From Aegilops tauschii subsp. strangulata (lineage: Eukaryota; Streptophyta; Magnoliopsida; Poales; Poaceae), in NCBI RefSeq assembly GCF_002575655.3, contig NC_053038.3, positions 147,638,885 through 147,702,884 of the forward strand: a stretch of 64,000 nucleotides of DNA, written 5' to 3'. Below are positions 1 through 10,089 of this stretch, one piece after another. Positions within the stretch are counted from its first letter, which is position 1, and each line of letters starts with the position of its first letter. The position numbers and the translations under genes are program-made. The notes beneath the pieces are model-generated. The model did no database searches. It saw only the letters and a list, made by a program, of their open reading frames with translations, and was not told the DNA's origin.

Positions 1-327
1 GATGTGTTGCGTGAACTCGTACAACGAAGAGAAGCTTGATTTTACTACTACACACCTTCTCCCTCGCCCATGCGCGCGGTGGCTCGCAGACGAGGACATG
101 CTTTTGCTTATAGTACTACAACAAGCTATTCCTCCCGCTCGCGGTGGACGGACATGCAGCAGTGGATTCGATACTGTAGAAGCAGCAGTAGTAGTAACAT
201 CATTGTTCGTCTTCTCGAAAGGCGAAGAGCCAAGTGCAACCCGAACGTGGCAGTTGCGAACCTTGGAGCACGCATATAGTCCGGCTCTTGCATGAGACAA
301 AATTGCTATGTGAGCCCACTATTGTAG
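1..327. other. Intergenic, no gene seen
   Basis: No coding region with recognisable features. The open frames here are short and match no family I know. The stretch ends at the TA target site of the first Stowaway MITE. Confidence 0.5.
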
Positions 328-329
328 TA

Positions 330-451
330 CTCCCTCCGTTCGGAAATACTTGTCATCAAAATGAATAAAAGGGGATGTATCTAGATGTATATTAGGTCTA
401 GATACATCTTTTTTATCCATTTTGATGACAAGTATTTTTGGACGGAGGGAG
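330..451. mobile_element. Stowaway (Tc1/Mariner) MITE, complete
   Basis: A 122 bp element with terminal inverted repeats CTCCCTCCGT / ACGGAGGGAG. The inverted repeat runs deep: 'acttgtcatcaaaatg' near the left end mirrors 'cattttgatgacaagt' near the right, so nearly the whole element can fold into one hairpin. A TA dinucleotide flanks both sides (328-329 and 452-453), the Stowaway target duplication. It has no coding capacity and would depend on a Mariner transposase elsewhere. Confidence 0.93.
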
Positions 452-496
452 TACTTGCTAGTATAGCCCTGTAAACCAGAAAGGAGTATTTCCCTT

Positions 497-580
497 TCTA
501 GAGATTTCAACAAGTGACTAGACTACACCGAGACAGAGTACATATGGAGCAAAATGAGTGAATCTACACCATAAATAAGT
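497..580. mobile_element. Stowaway MITE relic (internal part only)
   Basis: The segment 'gagatttcaacaagtgact ... gagcaaaatgagtgaatcta' is typical interior sequence of a second Triticeae Stowaway family whose complete copies carry the CTCCCTCCGT ends. Both termini are missing, so this is a decayed or deleted copy next to the intact element at 330-451. Confidence 0.55.
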
Positions 581-892
581 ACGTAGTTCTCTCATTTTCC
601 TCTTGGCCTTGGTCGTGGTGCACAATATTGAGTATACTAGTACTATCATCTTGAAATTTACGAAGTCACCATAGGCACCTCGTCGTCGACGGGAACGTCT
701 CCTGACACACAATAGACGCGATTGGCAGTCGCCTCCATAGGTGCTTGAATGCCAAGGAGGGAGAGGGTAGCGGTTCCCGAGACGTTGAACGGTCAATGAT
801 GCATCCTCAAATTACTCTACATGTAGAGGGAATTAATTGGAGAAGCAGAATAGAGCCAACACGATGTGAATGCATCAGAGTTTTGATTCTCA
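581..892. other. Intergenic, no gene seen
   Basis: No recognisable coding region or mobile-element end. It lies immediately upstream of the TATA-like site of the broken gene at 993. Confidence 0.4.
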
Positions 893-899
893 TATAAAG
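893..899 (+). promoter_or_regulatory. TATA-box candidate of the broken gene at 993
   Basis: TATAAAG lies about 95 bp before the ATG at 993, a normal plant spacing. It is missing from the second copy of the gene: homology between the copies starts only at 936/2481, downstream of this site. Confidence 0.5.
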
Positions 900-935
900 G
901 CGACCCACCACTCCAATCCGTCTACTCCTTAGTCT

Positions 936-1189
936 CTGCGCAACACTGCTCACTCCAATCCAAGACCAAGTGACCAGAAGCCAGAAGCACCTATGGAGGC
1001 GATGGACGCGAGCGGCAGTCGGCTGTGCCAAATCATCCAAGGCGCCGGCCTGCGGCCCCGTACCGCATAGCATTTCCAGACGGTGCTGGCGACCGCCGGC
1101 GTCATAGCCCTCGCCGATGCCGGCTTCGCCTCTCGCATGGACAACATGATGGTCAACTCCATCGGCAAGTTCTCCGCCGTCAAGAAGCG
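936..1189 (+). repeat. Gene-fragment duplication, copy 1 (matches 2481-2734)
   Basis: About 254 bp, from 'ctgcgcaacactgctc' to 'gtcaagaagcg', recurs in the same orientation 1,545 bp downstream. It covers the 5' leader and the first ~65 codons of the gene. Homology ends abruptly at both sides. Confidence 0.9.
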
Positions 1190-1535
1190 CGCTGACGACC
1201 TTGCCGTACTGCTCCAGCCCACGCGCCCAGGCTCCTCATTGCCTGCCACCCTCATCGGCCTCCATGGTGATGAACTCTTTCAAGCCCTGGTGGTCCTGCA
1301 GTTGCCGGAGGTCGCGATGAAGAATGTGCACCTCGAGGCCGTGCTCGTCGCGCAACGCCTCGCCATGCAAGAAACCGTCGACCTGCACATCCACTTCTAT
1401 GAGGAAATCGTCTACATAGGCCACTACAAGGCCAGCGAGGATAGAAAGACGTTGGCCTTCTTCCAGCTGCTGGAATCTATGGACGCCATTGTTCAGAATC
1501 ACGTCGACCTGGCCACGAAAGCCGCTGCTACTTAG
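993..1535 (+). pseudogene. Broken small grass gene, nonsense at codon 26
   Basis: One frame runs from ATG 993 to TAG 1533-1535 (180 codons), broken by TAG at 1068-1070. The copy at 2538 has CAG (Gln) at that position, so the stop is a single C-to-T change. After the stop the frame is clean for about 155 codons and is protein-like, with 'ASRMDNMMVNSIGKF', 'GDELFQALVVLQLPEVAMK' and 'EEIVYIGHYKASEDRK'. It is rich in hydrophobic and charged helix-forming residues, without a signal peptide or membrane segment. The next in-frame ATG is at 1137, so reinitiation would lose the first 48 residues. A TATA box lies at 893. From memory it resembles a grass-specific family of unknown function (perhaps DUF1110); I have not confirmed this. 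It is probably a recently dead gene. Confidence 0.6.
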
Positions 1536-2291
1536 CCGCCGTTCGGTGGGCCGGGACCCTGAGTCGAGGAGGTGGACGTCGTCGATGGATGCATCTCTTC
1601 TTCTTCCCTCCTGTAACCAGCACTGCATCGCCTCGTGGCCTTAATGTTTTATTAGTATAGGAGTATATGGCATTTTTATTCCAGTAGTAACGTTTTCACT
1701 GTGAGTTGGGGCCGCAGTTGAGCAAACCGACCATCGGCAAATCCCCACCCCGCCCACCGGGCGTCGGCTGAGTTTAGAATTAGACGAGAGAAACGAGGGA
1801 GAAGAGCTAGCTGTAGCACAGATGCTGTTATCAGATGGGACTCGCGTTGATAGAATAGGAGTACTGAGCACTCGTACCTCTTTTTTAGGGAAAAACCAGT
1901 CATATGTCTAGTACTACCACTAGTTGGGTGCGTGCGACCTATACCTGTCATCACTTTAGGTCTCCTTTTCGAACCGCAACTACGCTTCACCATACATATT
2001 TTTTCACGCATTTATCCTCCTATATGTACTCCTAGGCTATTTCCACGTGCTCCCTTTCACCGACATGTGGGAATAGAGCATCTGGGTCGTAGTGCGTGCA
2101 CGACTCGGAGCATATGCCGGGGTACTTTACATTTCAAACCTCACGAATTACATGCAAACCCCCCGTAGAACAATAAATAAATAAATGAATTACTACATGA
2201 AACCGGATTATTTTCGTAGAAACCGGAGCACGTTCATTAAATTTTGGACATAACACGTTTATAAAAAACTACCGGACCTAAACCAGTCTAA
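1536..2291. other. Intergenic, no gene seen
   Basis: Contains the 3' flank of the broken gene at 993 and AT-rich sequence. No recognisable protein, repeat end or RNA gene. Confidence 0.4.
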
Positions 2292-2434
2292 GGGCCTCTT
2301 TGATTCGCAGGATACTGAAAACACAAAAATGGGGAAAGTATGATGGCGATGAACCAAGACGAGGAGAACTCTACTAACTCAGTTAGATGTTAGAGTTAGA
2401 TTCTAACCTGAACTAACTCTAAACCAAAGAGGTG
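2292..2434. mobile_element. Possible Tourist-like MITE
   Basis: About 143 bp bounded by the imperfect inverted repeat 'gggcctctttgatt' on the left and 'aaaccaaagaggtg' on the right. Candidate 3-bp flanks are TAA and TAT. Ends of this kind are common in PIF/Harbinger-derived MITEs of grasses. No coding capacity. The target duplication is imperfect, so the exact ends are uncertain. Confidence 0.5.
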
Positions 2435-2480
2435 TATGGATGGCAGGGTTAGATTGACAATAAATGTTCTTTCTCAATCA

Positions 2481-2734
2481 CTGCGCAACACTGCTCACTC
2501 CAATCCAAGACCAAGTGACCAGAAGCCAGATGCACCTATGGAGGCGATGGTCGCGAGCGGCAGTCGGCTGTGCCAAATCATCCAAGGCGCCGGCCTGCGG
2601 CCCCGCACCGTGCAGCATTTCCATACGATGCTGTCGACCGCCAGCGTCGTAGCCCTCGCCGACACCGGCTTCGCCTCTCGCATGGACGACATGATGGTCA
2701 ACTCCATCCGCAAGTTCACCACCGTCAAGAAGCG
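2481..2734 (+). repeat. Gene-fragment duplication, copy 2
   Basis: Partner of 936-1189. It keeps the Gln codon where copy 1 has a stop, but loses homology right after 'gtcaagaagcg', so more than half of the coding region is absent. Confidence 0.9.
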
Positions 2735-3035
2735 TGTAGCGAAAGCTCCTACTAGTCCTGCCAGCCACCACGCTCATGCACGAGGGAGGGACGCAACTTC
2801 ATTGACTTGCTGCTCCTGCCTTTGCGTCTATGACAGGTGGGCCCAACAGGTGGTTGGCCCACCTGTCAAATGGCAGGTGCAGCTAAGGCACCGAAGCTCA
2901 GTCCGCGAGGGAGAGGGCGTTGTAGTAATCAAACTTCTCGGTCTTGTACGAGTTGATGCGACACATCAAAGCACTACACTCGATATAAGTCTTTTTACAC
3001 ATTTGAAATGGACTACTACATACGGATGTATGTAG
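2538..3035 (+). pseudogene. Truncated second copy of the gene at 993, chimeric 3' end
   Basis: ATG 2538 starts a frame colinear with the gene at 993 for about 65 codons ('LCQIIQGAGLRPRT', 'DTGFASRMDDMMVNSIRKF'). Homology stops at 2734. The frame stays open for another 100 codons of unrelated sequence and ends at TAG 3033-3035 inside a Stowaway MITE (2971-3105). The result is a 165-codon chimeric ORF whose second half is not gene-derived. No TATA box is conserved, because the duplication starts in the leader. A dead fragment is the likeliest reading; expression of the chimera cannot be judged from sequence. Confidence 0.6.
2832..2867. repeat. Short perfect-stem inverted repeat
   Basis: 'gacaggtgggc' and 'gcccacctgtc' face each other around a short spacer, giving an 11 bp or longer GC-rich stem. 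It sits inside the non-homologous tail of the chimeric ORF. No terminator role is implied in a plant genome. Confidence 0.7.
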
Positions 3036-3105
3036 ACATATTTTGCTTCGTATGTAGTCACTTGTTGCAATCTCTAAAAAGACTTATATTTGGAAACGGA
3101 GGGAG
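2971..3105. mobile_element. Stowaway MITE, left terminus degraded
   Basis: The right end reads 'aaagacttatatttggaaacggagggag' in a row of recognisable blocks, followed by TA at 3106-3107. The left arm 'gatataagtctttttaca' and 'catttgaaatggactactac' mirror the right arm. The outermost left CTCCCTCCGT is lost. Confidence 0.8.
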
Positions 3106-3230
3106 TACAACGCATGCATGCATGCCGTGACTACCCTTTTGATACTTGCATGTGTTGATTTGATGCACCTTGCCAAATTTTGACTATAAATTTAACTAGC
3201 CAAATTTTCATGCATGTCACAAAAAATTAC

Positions 3231-3427
3231 GGGACTGTTTGGATTGTGACTATGTTTGTCTTATGTTGCCACATTATTTTTCCCACACTTGCCACACTTG
3301 CCTAACTTGAGTTGCTCAAATTGTTAGACACACTTTGGCTTGCCTAAGGGAATCTTGCCACACTTTTTGTGTCTATGACATGTGGGGTTCACTGCTAATA
3401 AAAAAATTCTTGTCTTAGGTGTGGCTA
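3231..3427. mobile_element. Probable Tourist-type MITE fragment
   Basis: Begins 'gggactgtttggattg' and holds repeated 'gccacact' and 'gacatgtgggg' blocks, as in a grass MITE group with such ends. The matching right terminus is absent; it is replaced by a Stowaway end at 3428. Confidence 0.35.
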
Positions 3428-3460
3428 ATAAAAAGACTTATATTTAGGAACGGAGGGAGT
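3428..3460. mobile_element. Stowaway right-end fragment
   Basis: Only the terminal ~33 bp of an element ('aaaaagacttatatttagg' then 'aacggagggag') remains, abutting the MITE fragment at 3231-3427. Confidence 0.7.
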
Positions 3461-3746
3461 AGAAAATATAAATAATAATGCATGTTGGGGCAACCCACAT
3501 TTCCGATAATTTTAGCCGTGGGCTTGTTCACAATTTTTACGAGGGGGTGGTTGTTCATTTAATGGAGGGACTTGTACCTGACTTGAACCATACAAAGTGC
3601 GACCTGGCACACCGTAACACCACTTGGAACAAGCGGGTAGCTATCTCAAAAAACAATCAACAACTAAAAAACGGCGACCTGGCACGTAGTACACAATTTT
3701 AAACGATTGTTTTGATGGAGTGAAAAAGGAAAACTACCCCACTACG

Positions 3747-3754
3747 TATATATA
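3747..3754 (+). promoter_or_regulatory. TATA box of the transcription unit at 3.8 kb
   Basis: TATATATA followed by GGCCGG, then a pyrimidine-rich leader of monocot 5' UTR type. The expected start site is near 3780. Confidence 0.5.
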
Positions 3755-4769
3755 GGCCGGAGCCTCCGTGCTTGCTTGCTAGGGTTGCTCTATTCACACA
3801 CTCTCATCCTCTCTAGATCTAAACAAGATAGGGGTGGTAACACTGTCTTTCTCCCTTCAAAAAACACTGTCTTTCTATCCTCACCGTTGGTTACAGATCC
3901 GGACGTATCCCCCTCCGCCGGTGAAGGGGAGGAGGGGCGGTGTTTAGGCCATCGTTGACACCGAGGGAGGAGACCCACTGCCGTCCGCACCATTATCTCT
4001 GGCCGAGCGCCGGCGTGGGGGGTCCTCCGATCCCTTCGTCATTGCCCTAGTGTGGGCGGATCCGGCCTCCCGCCGCCCACCTATCCACATCCCGACGACC
4101 TTCAGGTATATCTTCCTTCGAAACCGCCTTAGCTCTACTTCCCCAGCTCGCTACGTCGCTGCTTGTGCATCATTTTCTACCTCTCAGCCCCTCTCGATCG
4201 GATGGTCCAACGTCACCTATTTTTTTCTTCTATTGTTAGAGGTAAAGCTACTTCATGGAGTCGAATCTTGTACTTGGTTCAAACAAGAAATAAAGTGGGG
4301 GTGGGGGAATTTAGTAGTATGTAGTACATCGGACTTGGTACAAACAGGAAGGAAAGGGGGTGAAAGTAGTACAGACTGGTCATCCAACCGGTCTCTTGGT
4401 CAGAAAAGGGAAATATAGGGGTAACGCTGTACACAGTGGTATGACCACGACTAGATTTGCTATCCACACATAGGAGTAGGTGGCTAGAGTGAACAAAAAT
4501 GGGACCAACCCAGATATGCTTCTTGGATATTTGTTTCTCGAGGCAACAAACTATGAATCACCACTTTATGCCCCTGTTTAGGTGCATGGTACTGGACTGC
4601 TGGTGCACCCACTATCCCATGCCCTTATACCAAATATCTAGCTGTCCTTAATCTCATGCCCCTGGTAAAAATGAAGCCATGCCACTGTTATAAGCCATGA
4701 CAAGTTTAGCCAAATGTTTTTGCCTGTAATTGTTTGAGTCTCTAACTGTTTCCTCTGTAGCTTTTTGTG

Positions 4770-4836
4770 CAAACAGGGATATCCATTTCACCTGGTTGCT
4801 GTTGTGACCTTTTGGTGCACTGCACAAAACTCTTCT
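4770..4836 (+). repeat. GAACTGCACAAA-type motif, copy 1 (expanded)
   Basis: 'acagggatatccatttcacc' then, after ~25 extra bases, 'gcactgcacaaaac'. It follows a candidate 3' splice site. Confidence 0.4.
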
Positions 4837-4891
4837 TAAAAGAAGTGACTTTTGTGCTGTTTAACTGGAATGTCAGAATGGAACAGTTGGT

Positions 4892-4927
4892 TCATTTCGG
4901 TGGAACTGCACAAAGGGAGATCTGTGT
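4892..4927 (+). repeat. GAACTGCACAAA-type motif, copy 2
   Basis: 'catttcggtggaactgcac' followed by 'aaagggagatctgtg'. It lies in the same candidate exon as copy 1, before the GTAAGAATG donor at 4971. Confidence 0.55.
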
Positions 4928-5548
4928 TCCAATCCTCATCATCCATATTGGCACCATAACCTTCCTTTAGGTAAGAATGATATTTAATGCATGTGTTCAT
5001 CTCTATTTTACGACTACCATGAGAAAATAATGCTATTTTTACTAGTACACTTGTACTCCCTCACTGACAAAACCAATTCTAAAATAGAAGGCCGATCATG
5101 TACTTGGTTTCACCAACTGGTGAGGAGAATGAGAAACAGGGCATGAAGAGGAAGAAGAAGAGTAAACAGTGCCAAGGCGATCTTGCTGAAGCCAGAGGCC
5201 TCAGTCGAGGCCATTCAAGGGCTCCGGCAACGACTACCTTACATGTGAGACGATCCTCCAGGGAGCCCTTCCACTTCAGCTGTCTCACTTAATTAATTAG
5301 GAGTACTTAAGTACCACTAATTTATTGCTGCCTAATTTTCCTGTCGGAGTTACACAAATCTTTAGTAGCACCCTATGCTGAATCATGTACGTGTGTATGT
5401 TTGTCTATGAAGGTGAATCATGTGGTGGAGCAGGGAGGGAATGCTAACTTTACCCATTAAGATAATGAGGGTGCTTCTATTTGTTAGTGTATGTTTCATC
5501 AACAAGTCCCACTATTACAGTAATCTCACTGTCTCAATATATGTGCCA

Positions 5549-5610
5549 ACAGGGATGCTCGATTTTGGTGGAATTGCACAAAAACTTTGGGTGCTTCATT
5601 GCCTCGACAG
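5549..5610 (+). repeat. GAACTGCACAAA-type motif, copy 3
   Basis: 'acagggatgctcgattttgg' followed by 'tggaattgcacaaaaac' and 'tttgggtgcttcattgcctc'. With copy 5 it is the longest version, alike over about 65 bp. Confidence 0.6.
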
Positions 5611-5861
5611 CTTCCTTCCTTTCCTGTTAGTCGCTAATCTCGGCTCGCATTCTTCCTTTGCTGTCATTTGCTTGGCTTATCTCGGCTTCCAGTCAAAGGA
5701 AATAGTAATTGATATGCTACCTCACACAGGTTGGTACTGGTCTTTATCCTGATTATTGTGCTTGTCATATGTATTGGTAATTTGGTATTGTGCTACTGTT
5801 TGCCGATTTCATAAAGGAGTAACTTGGAGCCTGAACTCGCAGGCAAATCATTACATCAGGT

Positions 5862-5897
5862 GATTTCAGTAGAACTGCACAAAAAGATCAGATGGAC
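5862..5897 (+). repeat. GAACTGCACAAA-type motif, copy 4
   Basis: 'gatttcagtagaactgcac' followed by 'aaaaagatcagatgg'. Confidence 0.55.
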
Positions 5898-6203
5898 ATG
5901 TACTTATGCTGCTGCTATGTACTCCAAAGTTCACTCACACAAGCATCGATGTTCACAAGAAGATGTGCCTATATTCATTCGAGTATCAACCGGCGTCAGC
6001 CAATTGTCAAACTCCAAGTATTAGGAGAGTGAACACCAAAAATATTGCTTGGCGCATAGCCCAGAAAAACGCAGTCTAGTGTTTGGTCCCAACTTGTGCC
6101 TTTTAGTTATCGGCACATATGGTAGCAAACTTGATGGCATGGAGTCTAAAGATTCCCAAGTTGGTCGACGCGTATATTCATCTGGCACTTAATCAGTCTG
6201 CAC

Positions 6204-6272
6204 GCCAGGGATGCTCCATTTCAGTTGAACTGCACAAAGAATTTGGGTGGTTCATTTTCTCAACCGCCTCCT
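6204..6272 (+). repeat. GAACTGCACAAA-type motif, copy 5
   Basis: 'gccagggatgctccatttca' followed by 'gttgaactgcacaaag' and 'aatttgggtggttcatttt'. It matches copy 3 along most of its length. Confidence 0.6.
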
Positions 6273-6280
6273 TTCTCATC

Positions 6281-6740
6281 TGCAATGTAGAATTTTGGCA
6301 AGATACAGGACCAAGATGAGCCAGTAAACTAGTTGGATGAAAGTAGTGGCCAAGTTGCTCAAACCTCCCTCGGCACGAGGCCACTATTTGAGGATAAACC
6401 TACAAGCAAAGTTCAAATTGTCTGTGCTGCCTCTTATGTACTCGAAAGTTTACTCGTACAAGCATTAATTTTAGCAAGAAGTACCTCCGACTGAACACCA
6501 TTTACCAGTCTGCAATGTAGAATTTTGGCAAGCTACAGGACCAAGATGAGCCAGTAAACTAGTTGGATGAAAGTAGTGGCCAAGTTGCTCAAACCTCCCT
6601 CGGCACGAGGCCACTATTTGAGGATAAACCTACAAGCAAAGTTCAGATTGTCTGTGCCGCCTCTTATGTACTCGAAAGTTTACTCATACAAACATTAATT
6701 TTAGCAAGAAGTACCTCCGACTGAACACCATTTACCAGTC
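6281..6740. repeat. Tandem duplication, 2 x 230 bp
   Basis: Unit 1 is 6281-6510 and unit 2 is 6511-6740; both start 'tgcaatgtagaattttggca' and end 'ccatttaccagtc'. The period is exactly 230 bp with about five substitutions between units by eye, so the duplication is fairly recent. It lies directly behind the last motif copy of the putative non-coding unit. Confidence 0.95.
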
Positions 6741-8128
6741 TGTACCCTAGGTAATTAAAGTTCATCCATGGATCATATTGGCTGTGATCTCAATCACTTG
6801 GATGCATAAACATACTGAACATGTGCATATCTAAATATTTTTGTGAATTATCTATGAATATTGTTGTGTGATCTATCAATCATTTGGATCCATAGACATG
6901 CTGAACTTGTGTATATATGAATCTTTTGAGTTATTGATAGTGAATGTTGGCTATGAATATGAACGTGTCCTGTGAACCTGAGTTTGATACGAATGTTTAC
7001 CTTTTCTGTTGTGCTTGTGTGTGAACTTGTTAGTATGCCTACTGTGTGGTATGTGACGTGTGGGTGTCAACGGCACACCTTCTTCCCGAGAAGAATTGCA
7101 CCTGCTTTGTTAGGGTAGCAACGACGCATCATCTCTTTTTAATCTTTTTGCTCTGTCTTGCCCCCTCCCCCGCTCAACCCCTGCCGTAATGTTTTCGGCC
7201 TCAAAACAAACATAGTACTGCGTTGTTTTTGGGGCTTGATGAAAAATCGAGTGCTGGTTTCTGTAGGTTAGCCCGCCCAGCAAATGGGCTGCTTGGTCCA
7301 CCACGGACTGGGAGGCTAAAAATACAAGTTATATGGTGCAGAGGCAAGTAAAAAACACCATCGAGAGCCATCCACTGAAGAAAAAAATCGCTCCTGATGT
7401 GCTTCTTTAGTCGTGCCGCCGGCCCCCTCTATAATCCAGTTCGCTCCGGGATCTGGTATCATTTTTTTCCAGAGGGCGAACAAGTATCAGCTAGGCCTAG
7501 GTTTTGTATTTTAAAATGCGTAGCCCACGACATCCGGTGACAGTAGTTTCAACTTATTTTTTGAGTTCCATACCGGCCTATGGGCTTTTTCTTAAAGATC
7601 AGCAGCCCAATGTATTTTTTTAACCACATTATATACATTTATATTATTACTATTATTGTATATTTCATAGAGACTTATATATACATTATTAAAACATTCC
7701 ATGTGTTATTAACTTATAAAAGTAAATGTTTAACAGAAGTTGGCAAGGAAAATCCTGGTTGTTTTTGACTCACAGGCAAGGAAAATCCTGGTGATTGCGT
7801 ACAAAAGCTTGCGAAGATTTTAAGGACCAATGTAATAATAACACGCTCATTTTTATTTTGAGCAATAACTCACTAATTTGTTAATTATGTATATAAAAAT
7901 GTGCCTCTTCGGTTTATTTTTGATATTAATTGCTCCTTCTAACATAACATTATATATATAACGAGCCCAGCTAATTCGTGTATTTGAAGGAAGTGCAAAT
8001 GGGCTGGGATTTCTTAGATAATATAAATGGGCCGCATTGACGCGAAATTATTTGTTCACCTAGCCCAGCAAATGGACTCTACATTCTAGAAAACATGGGT
8101 TAAATATATGCCACATTTTTGCAGGCTG
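6741..8128. other. Intergenic, no gene seen
   Basis: 6770-6960 holds two imperfect ~75 bp repeats ('tcaatcacttggatgcata' / 'tcaatcatttggatccata'). 7742-7793 holds 'ggcaaggaaaatcctgg' twice. The rest is AT-rich, with two 'agcccagcaaatgg' blocks (7275 and 8062 regions). I see no coding region. Confidence 0.45.
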
Positions 8129-9532
8129 ACATGTGGGCCAATAGGTCGAAGCCTACGCAGGGCGTTGTCAACTTGGTCGGCATGCACCTTCAATCTCTCG
8201 TCTTCTTCCTCCAGCGTCACCGAGACCGCCTGGTCTGGCCTCCGGCGGCTAGCTGCTCTGCTTAGCACGCATCGCTGCGAAGCGCTACCCCACCACCGGC
8301 CAGGCTATCCCTCCACCCCTCCACACCTCCTGTTATTCTCCACCGACTGCAGCCCCACGCCGCACCAGAACCAGTTATAACCCTTCTCCTCCACTCAATC
8401 TGTGACTCCACTGCCGCGTCTTCCCATCACCGAGTCGTTCCCGTCCGGGGCCTCGCCGTCGTCCACCACCTCGCTGCGCTCAGTGCGGCGTGGTCAACAA
8501 ACAAGAGTCATCGAAAGAGGACTGTACGTGGAGAGCCTGACGGCTGGGACCCACGAGGTCCATGGTCGCACGCAAGGAAAGTTCCTCCTTATTAAGCTGA
8601 AAAACAATGTTTCCTCCACCTGACAGCTGGGACCCACCGGCTGTATCTTCGCACGGAAGGAAGTGCCTCCTTGTTATGCGAAAAAATTATTCCTCCCGTT
8701 GACAGCTGGGACCCGTCAGATTTGGTGGCTAACTTGTGGGCCTACTAAGTGGATGTGTACGTAGGGCTTTGTCAACTTAATCAACAAATGATTCTAGCAG
8801 CTGGACCATTGGATGTTAATCCAACAGCCGTGCTCCTTCTTCAACCTCTGTTCTTGCTCCTGTCTCCCGTGGGCAGCACCGCGGCTGTGCTGCCGCGCAC
8901 CCGAACCAGTCATGTTTCCCACTCCTCTCCATCTACGACTCCACTGCCCCATCTTCCCCATCTCCGGGTCGTTCCAGTCTGGGGCCTCGCCGTCGTCCAC
9001 CGGCCTTTGGTGCGCTCGGCACGGTTTGGTCAATGTGGTCAACAACCGAGAGTCATCGGAAGATGACTGTACGTGAGAGGCTGACAGTGGGGACGCACCA
9101 CGCCCATGGACGCATGCATGCAACAGAACGCGGCGTGGTCAACATGGTCAAGGAACGACTTCCATCGGAAGTGTACTGTACGTGGAGAGGCTGACAGCTG
9201 GGTCCACAGCCGCAGCAAGGAAGTGCCTCCTTATTACGCGGAAAATAATGATTCCTCCACGTAACAGCAGGGACCCACCGGACGGGCCACCGTATTTTGT
9301 GAAAAAACGTTTTCCCCCTGACTGCTGGGACCCACCGGACGGGTCACCGTATTTCGCGAAAAAAATGTCCCCCCCGCTGTCAGCTCGGACCCACCGGAAG
9401 TGCCTCCTTATTATGCACAAAAAAATGAATACTCCCCCTGCTAGTTGGGACCCACCTTGGTGGGTGGCTGACTTGTGGGCCTACTAAGTTGACGGGGACG
9501 GAGGGCTTTGTCAACTTAGTCAATATGAACGA
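8129..9532. repeat. Degenerate tandem units of CACTA-like DNA (left part)
   Basis: A block beginning 'acttgtgggcctactaag' with 'gggctttgtcaactta' recurs at about 8731 and 9470, and a diverged form starts near 8129. The units are roughly 0.60 and 0.74 kb. Each carries 'cctcgccgtcgtccacc', 'tgtggtcaacgtggtcaa'-like blocks and many 'gacagctgggacccacc' motifs. The third unit is cut at 9532 by the solo LTR and resumes at 13773. I assign it to a CACTA element because it is continuous with the CACTA terminus at 16053. No transposase is present and the left boundary is not visible. Confidence 0.5.
9528..9532. repeat. Target-site duplication AACGA (left of solo LTR)
   Basis: Identical to 13768-13772. 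The flanks join to match the homologous uninterrupted unit near 8780-8800. Confidence 0.95.
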
Positions 9533-10058
9533 TGTAACACCCCGGATGTAACTTTCCATATTTGTAACTCCAACTCTTGCCATTTCCGGCTATGTGCTAT
9601 GATATTCCCTCCGTGGTTGGGTTTTTGTCTTTCGTTTTGTATTTTTGTTCATGTCATGCATTTCATATCATGTCATCATGTGCATTGCATTTGCATACGT
9701 GTTCGTCTCTTGCATCCGAGCATTTTCTCCGTTGTCCGTTTTGCAATCCGGCGCTCCCATCTCCTCCGGTGCACCCTTTTTGTTTCCTTTCGTGAGCGGG
9801 TGTCATACATTCTCGGAATGGACCGAGGCTTGTCAAGTGGCCTTGGTATACCACCGGTCAAGTTTCGTTCCATTTGGAGGTCGTTTGGTACTCCAACGGT
9901 GAACCGGGTAACCGCAGATGCCTTCTGTGTGTTGCAGCAAAACCCCATCTCTAAACAGCCCAAAACCCACCAAACTCTCTTCCATGCTATAGGTCGTTCG
10001 ATCACGGTCGTGTGGGCGAAAACCGCGCCTCATTTGGAGCCTCCTAGCTCCCTCTACC

Positions 10059-10066
10059 TATAAATA
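10059..10066 (+). promoter_or_regulatory. TATA box of the solo LTR
   Basis: TATAAATA after 'ctccctctacc', about 30 bp before a typical CCAAAACCCTAACCC leader. It is the likely promoter of the LTR transcript. Confidence 0.65.
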
Positions 10067-10089
10067 TGTGAGACCCCCGAGATTTTCCG

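Larger units (their letters stand above)
3780..6280 (+). ncRNA. Putative spliced long non-coding transcription unit
   Basis: Inferred from structure only. A TATA box (3747) precedes a GC-rich first-exon-like block. A candidate donor CAG|GTATAT lies at 4105/4106 and another, TTTAG|GTAAGAATG, at 4970/4971. Several downstream blocks begin right after a pyrimidine-AG ('aacag|ggat', 'caacag|ggatgctc', 'gccag|ggatgctc'), as exons do. Five such blocks share a diverged motif ending in a GAA[C/T]TGCACAAA-like core. I find no open frame that continues through the candidate exons and no protein family. It could instead be a decayed protein gene with duplicated exons. The 230 bp tandem duplication follows at 6281. 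Confidence 0.35.

Noticed and set aside
1083..1535. Intact gene starting at 1083
   Set aside because: The codon at 1083 is GTG, not ATG, and homology with the second copy shows that the true start is ATG 993 with a stop at codon 26.
2292..2434. Stowaway assignment for this MITE
   Set aside because: The ends lack CTCCCTCCGT and a TA duplication; a Tourist-like assignment fits better, although the target duplication is imperfect.
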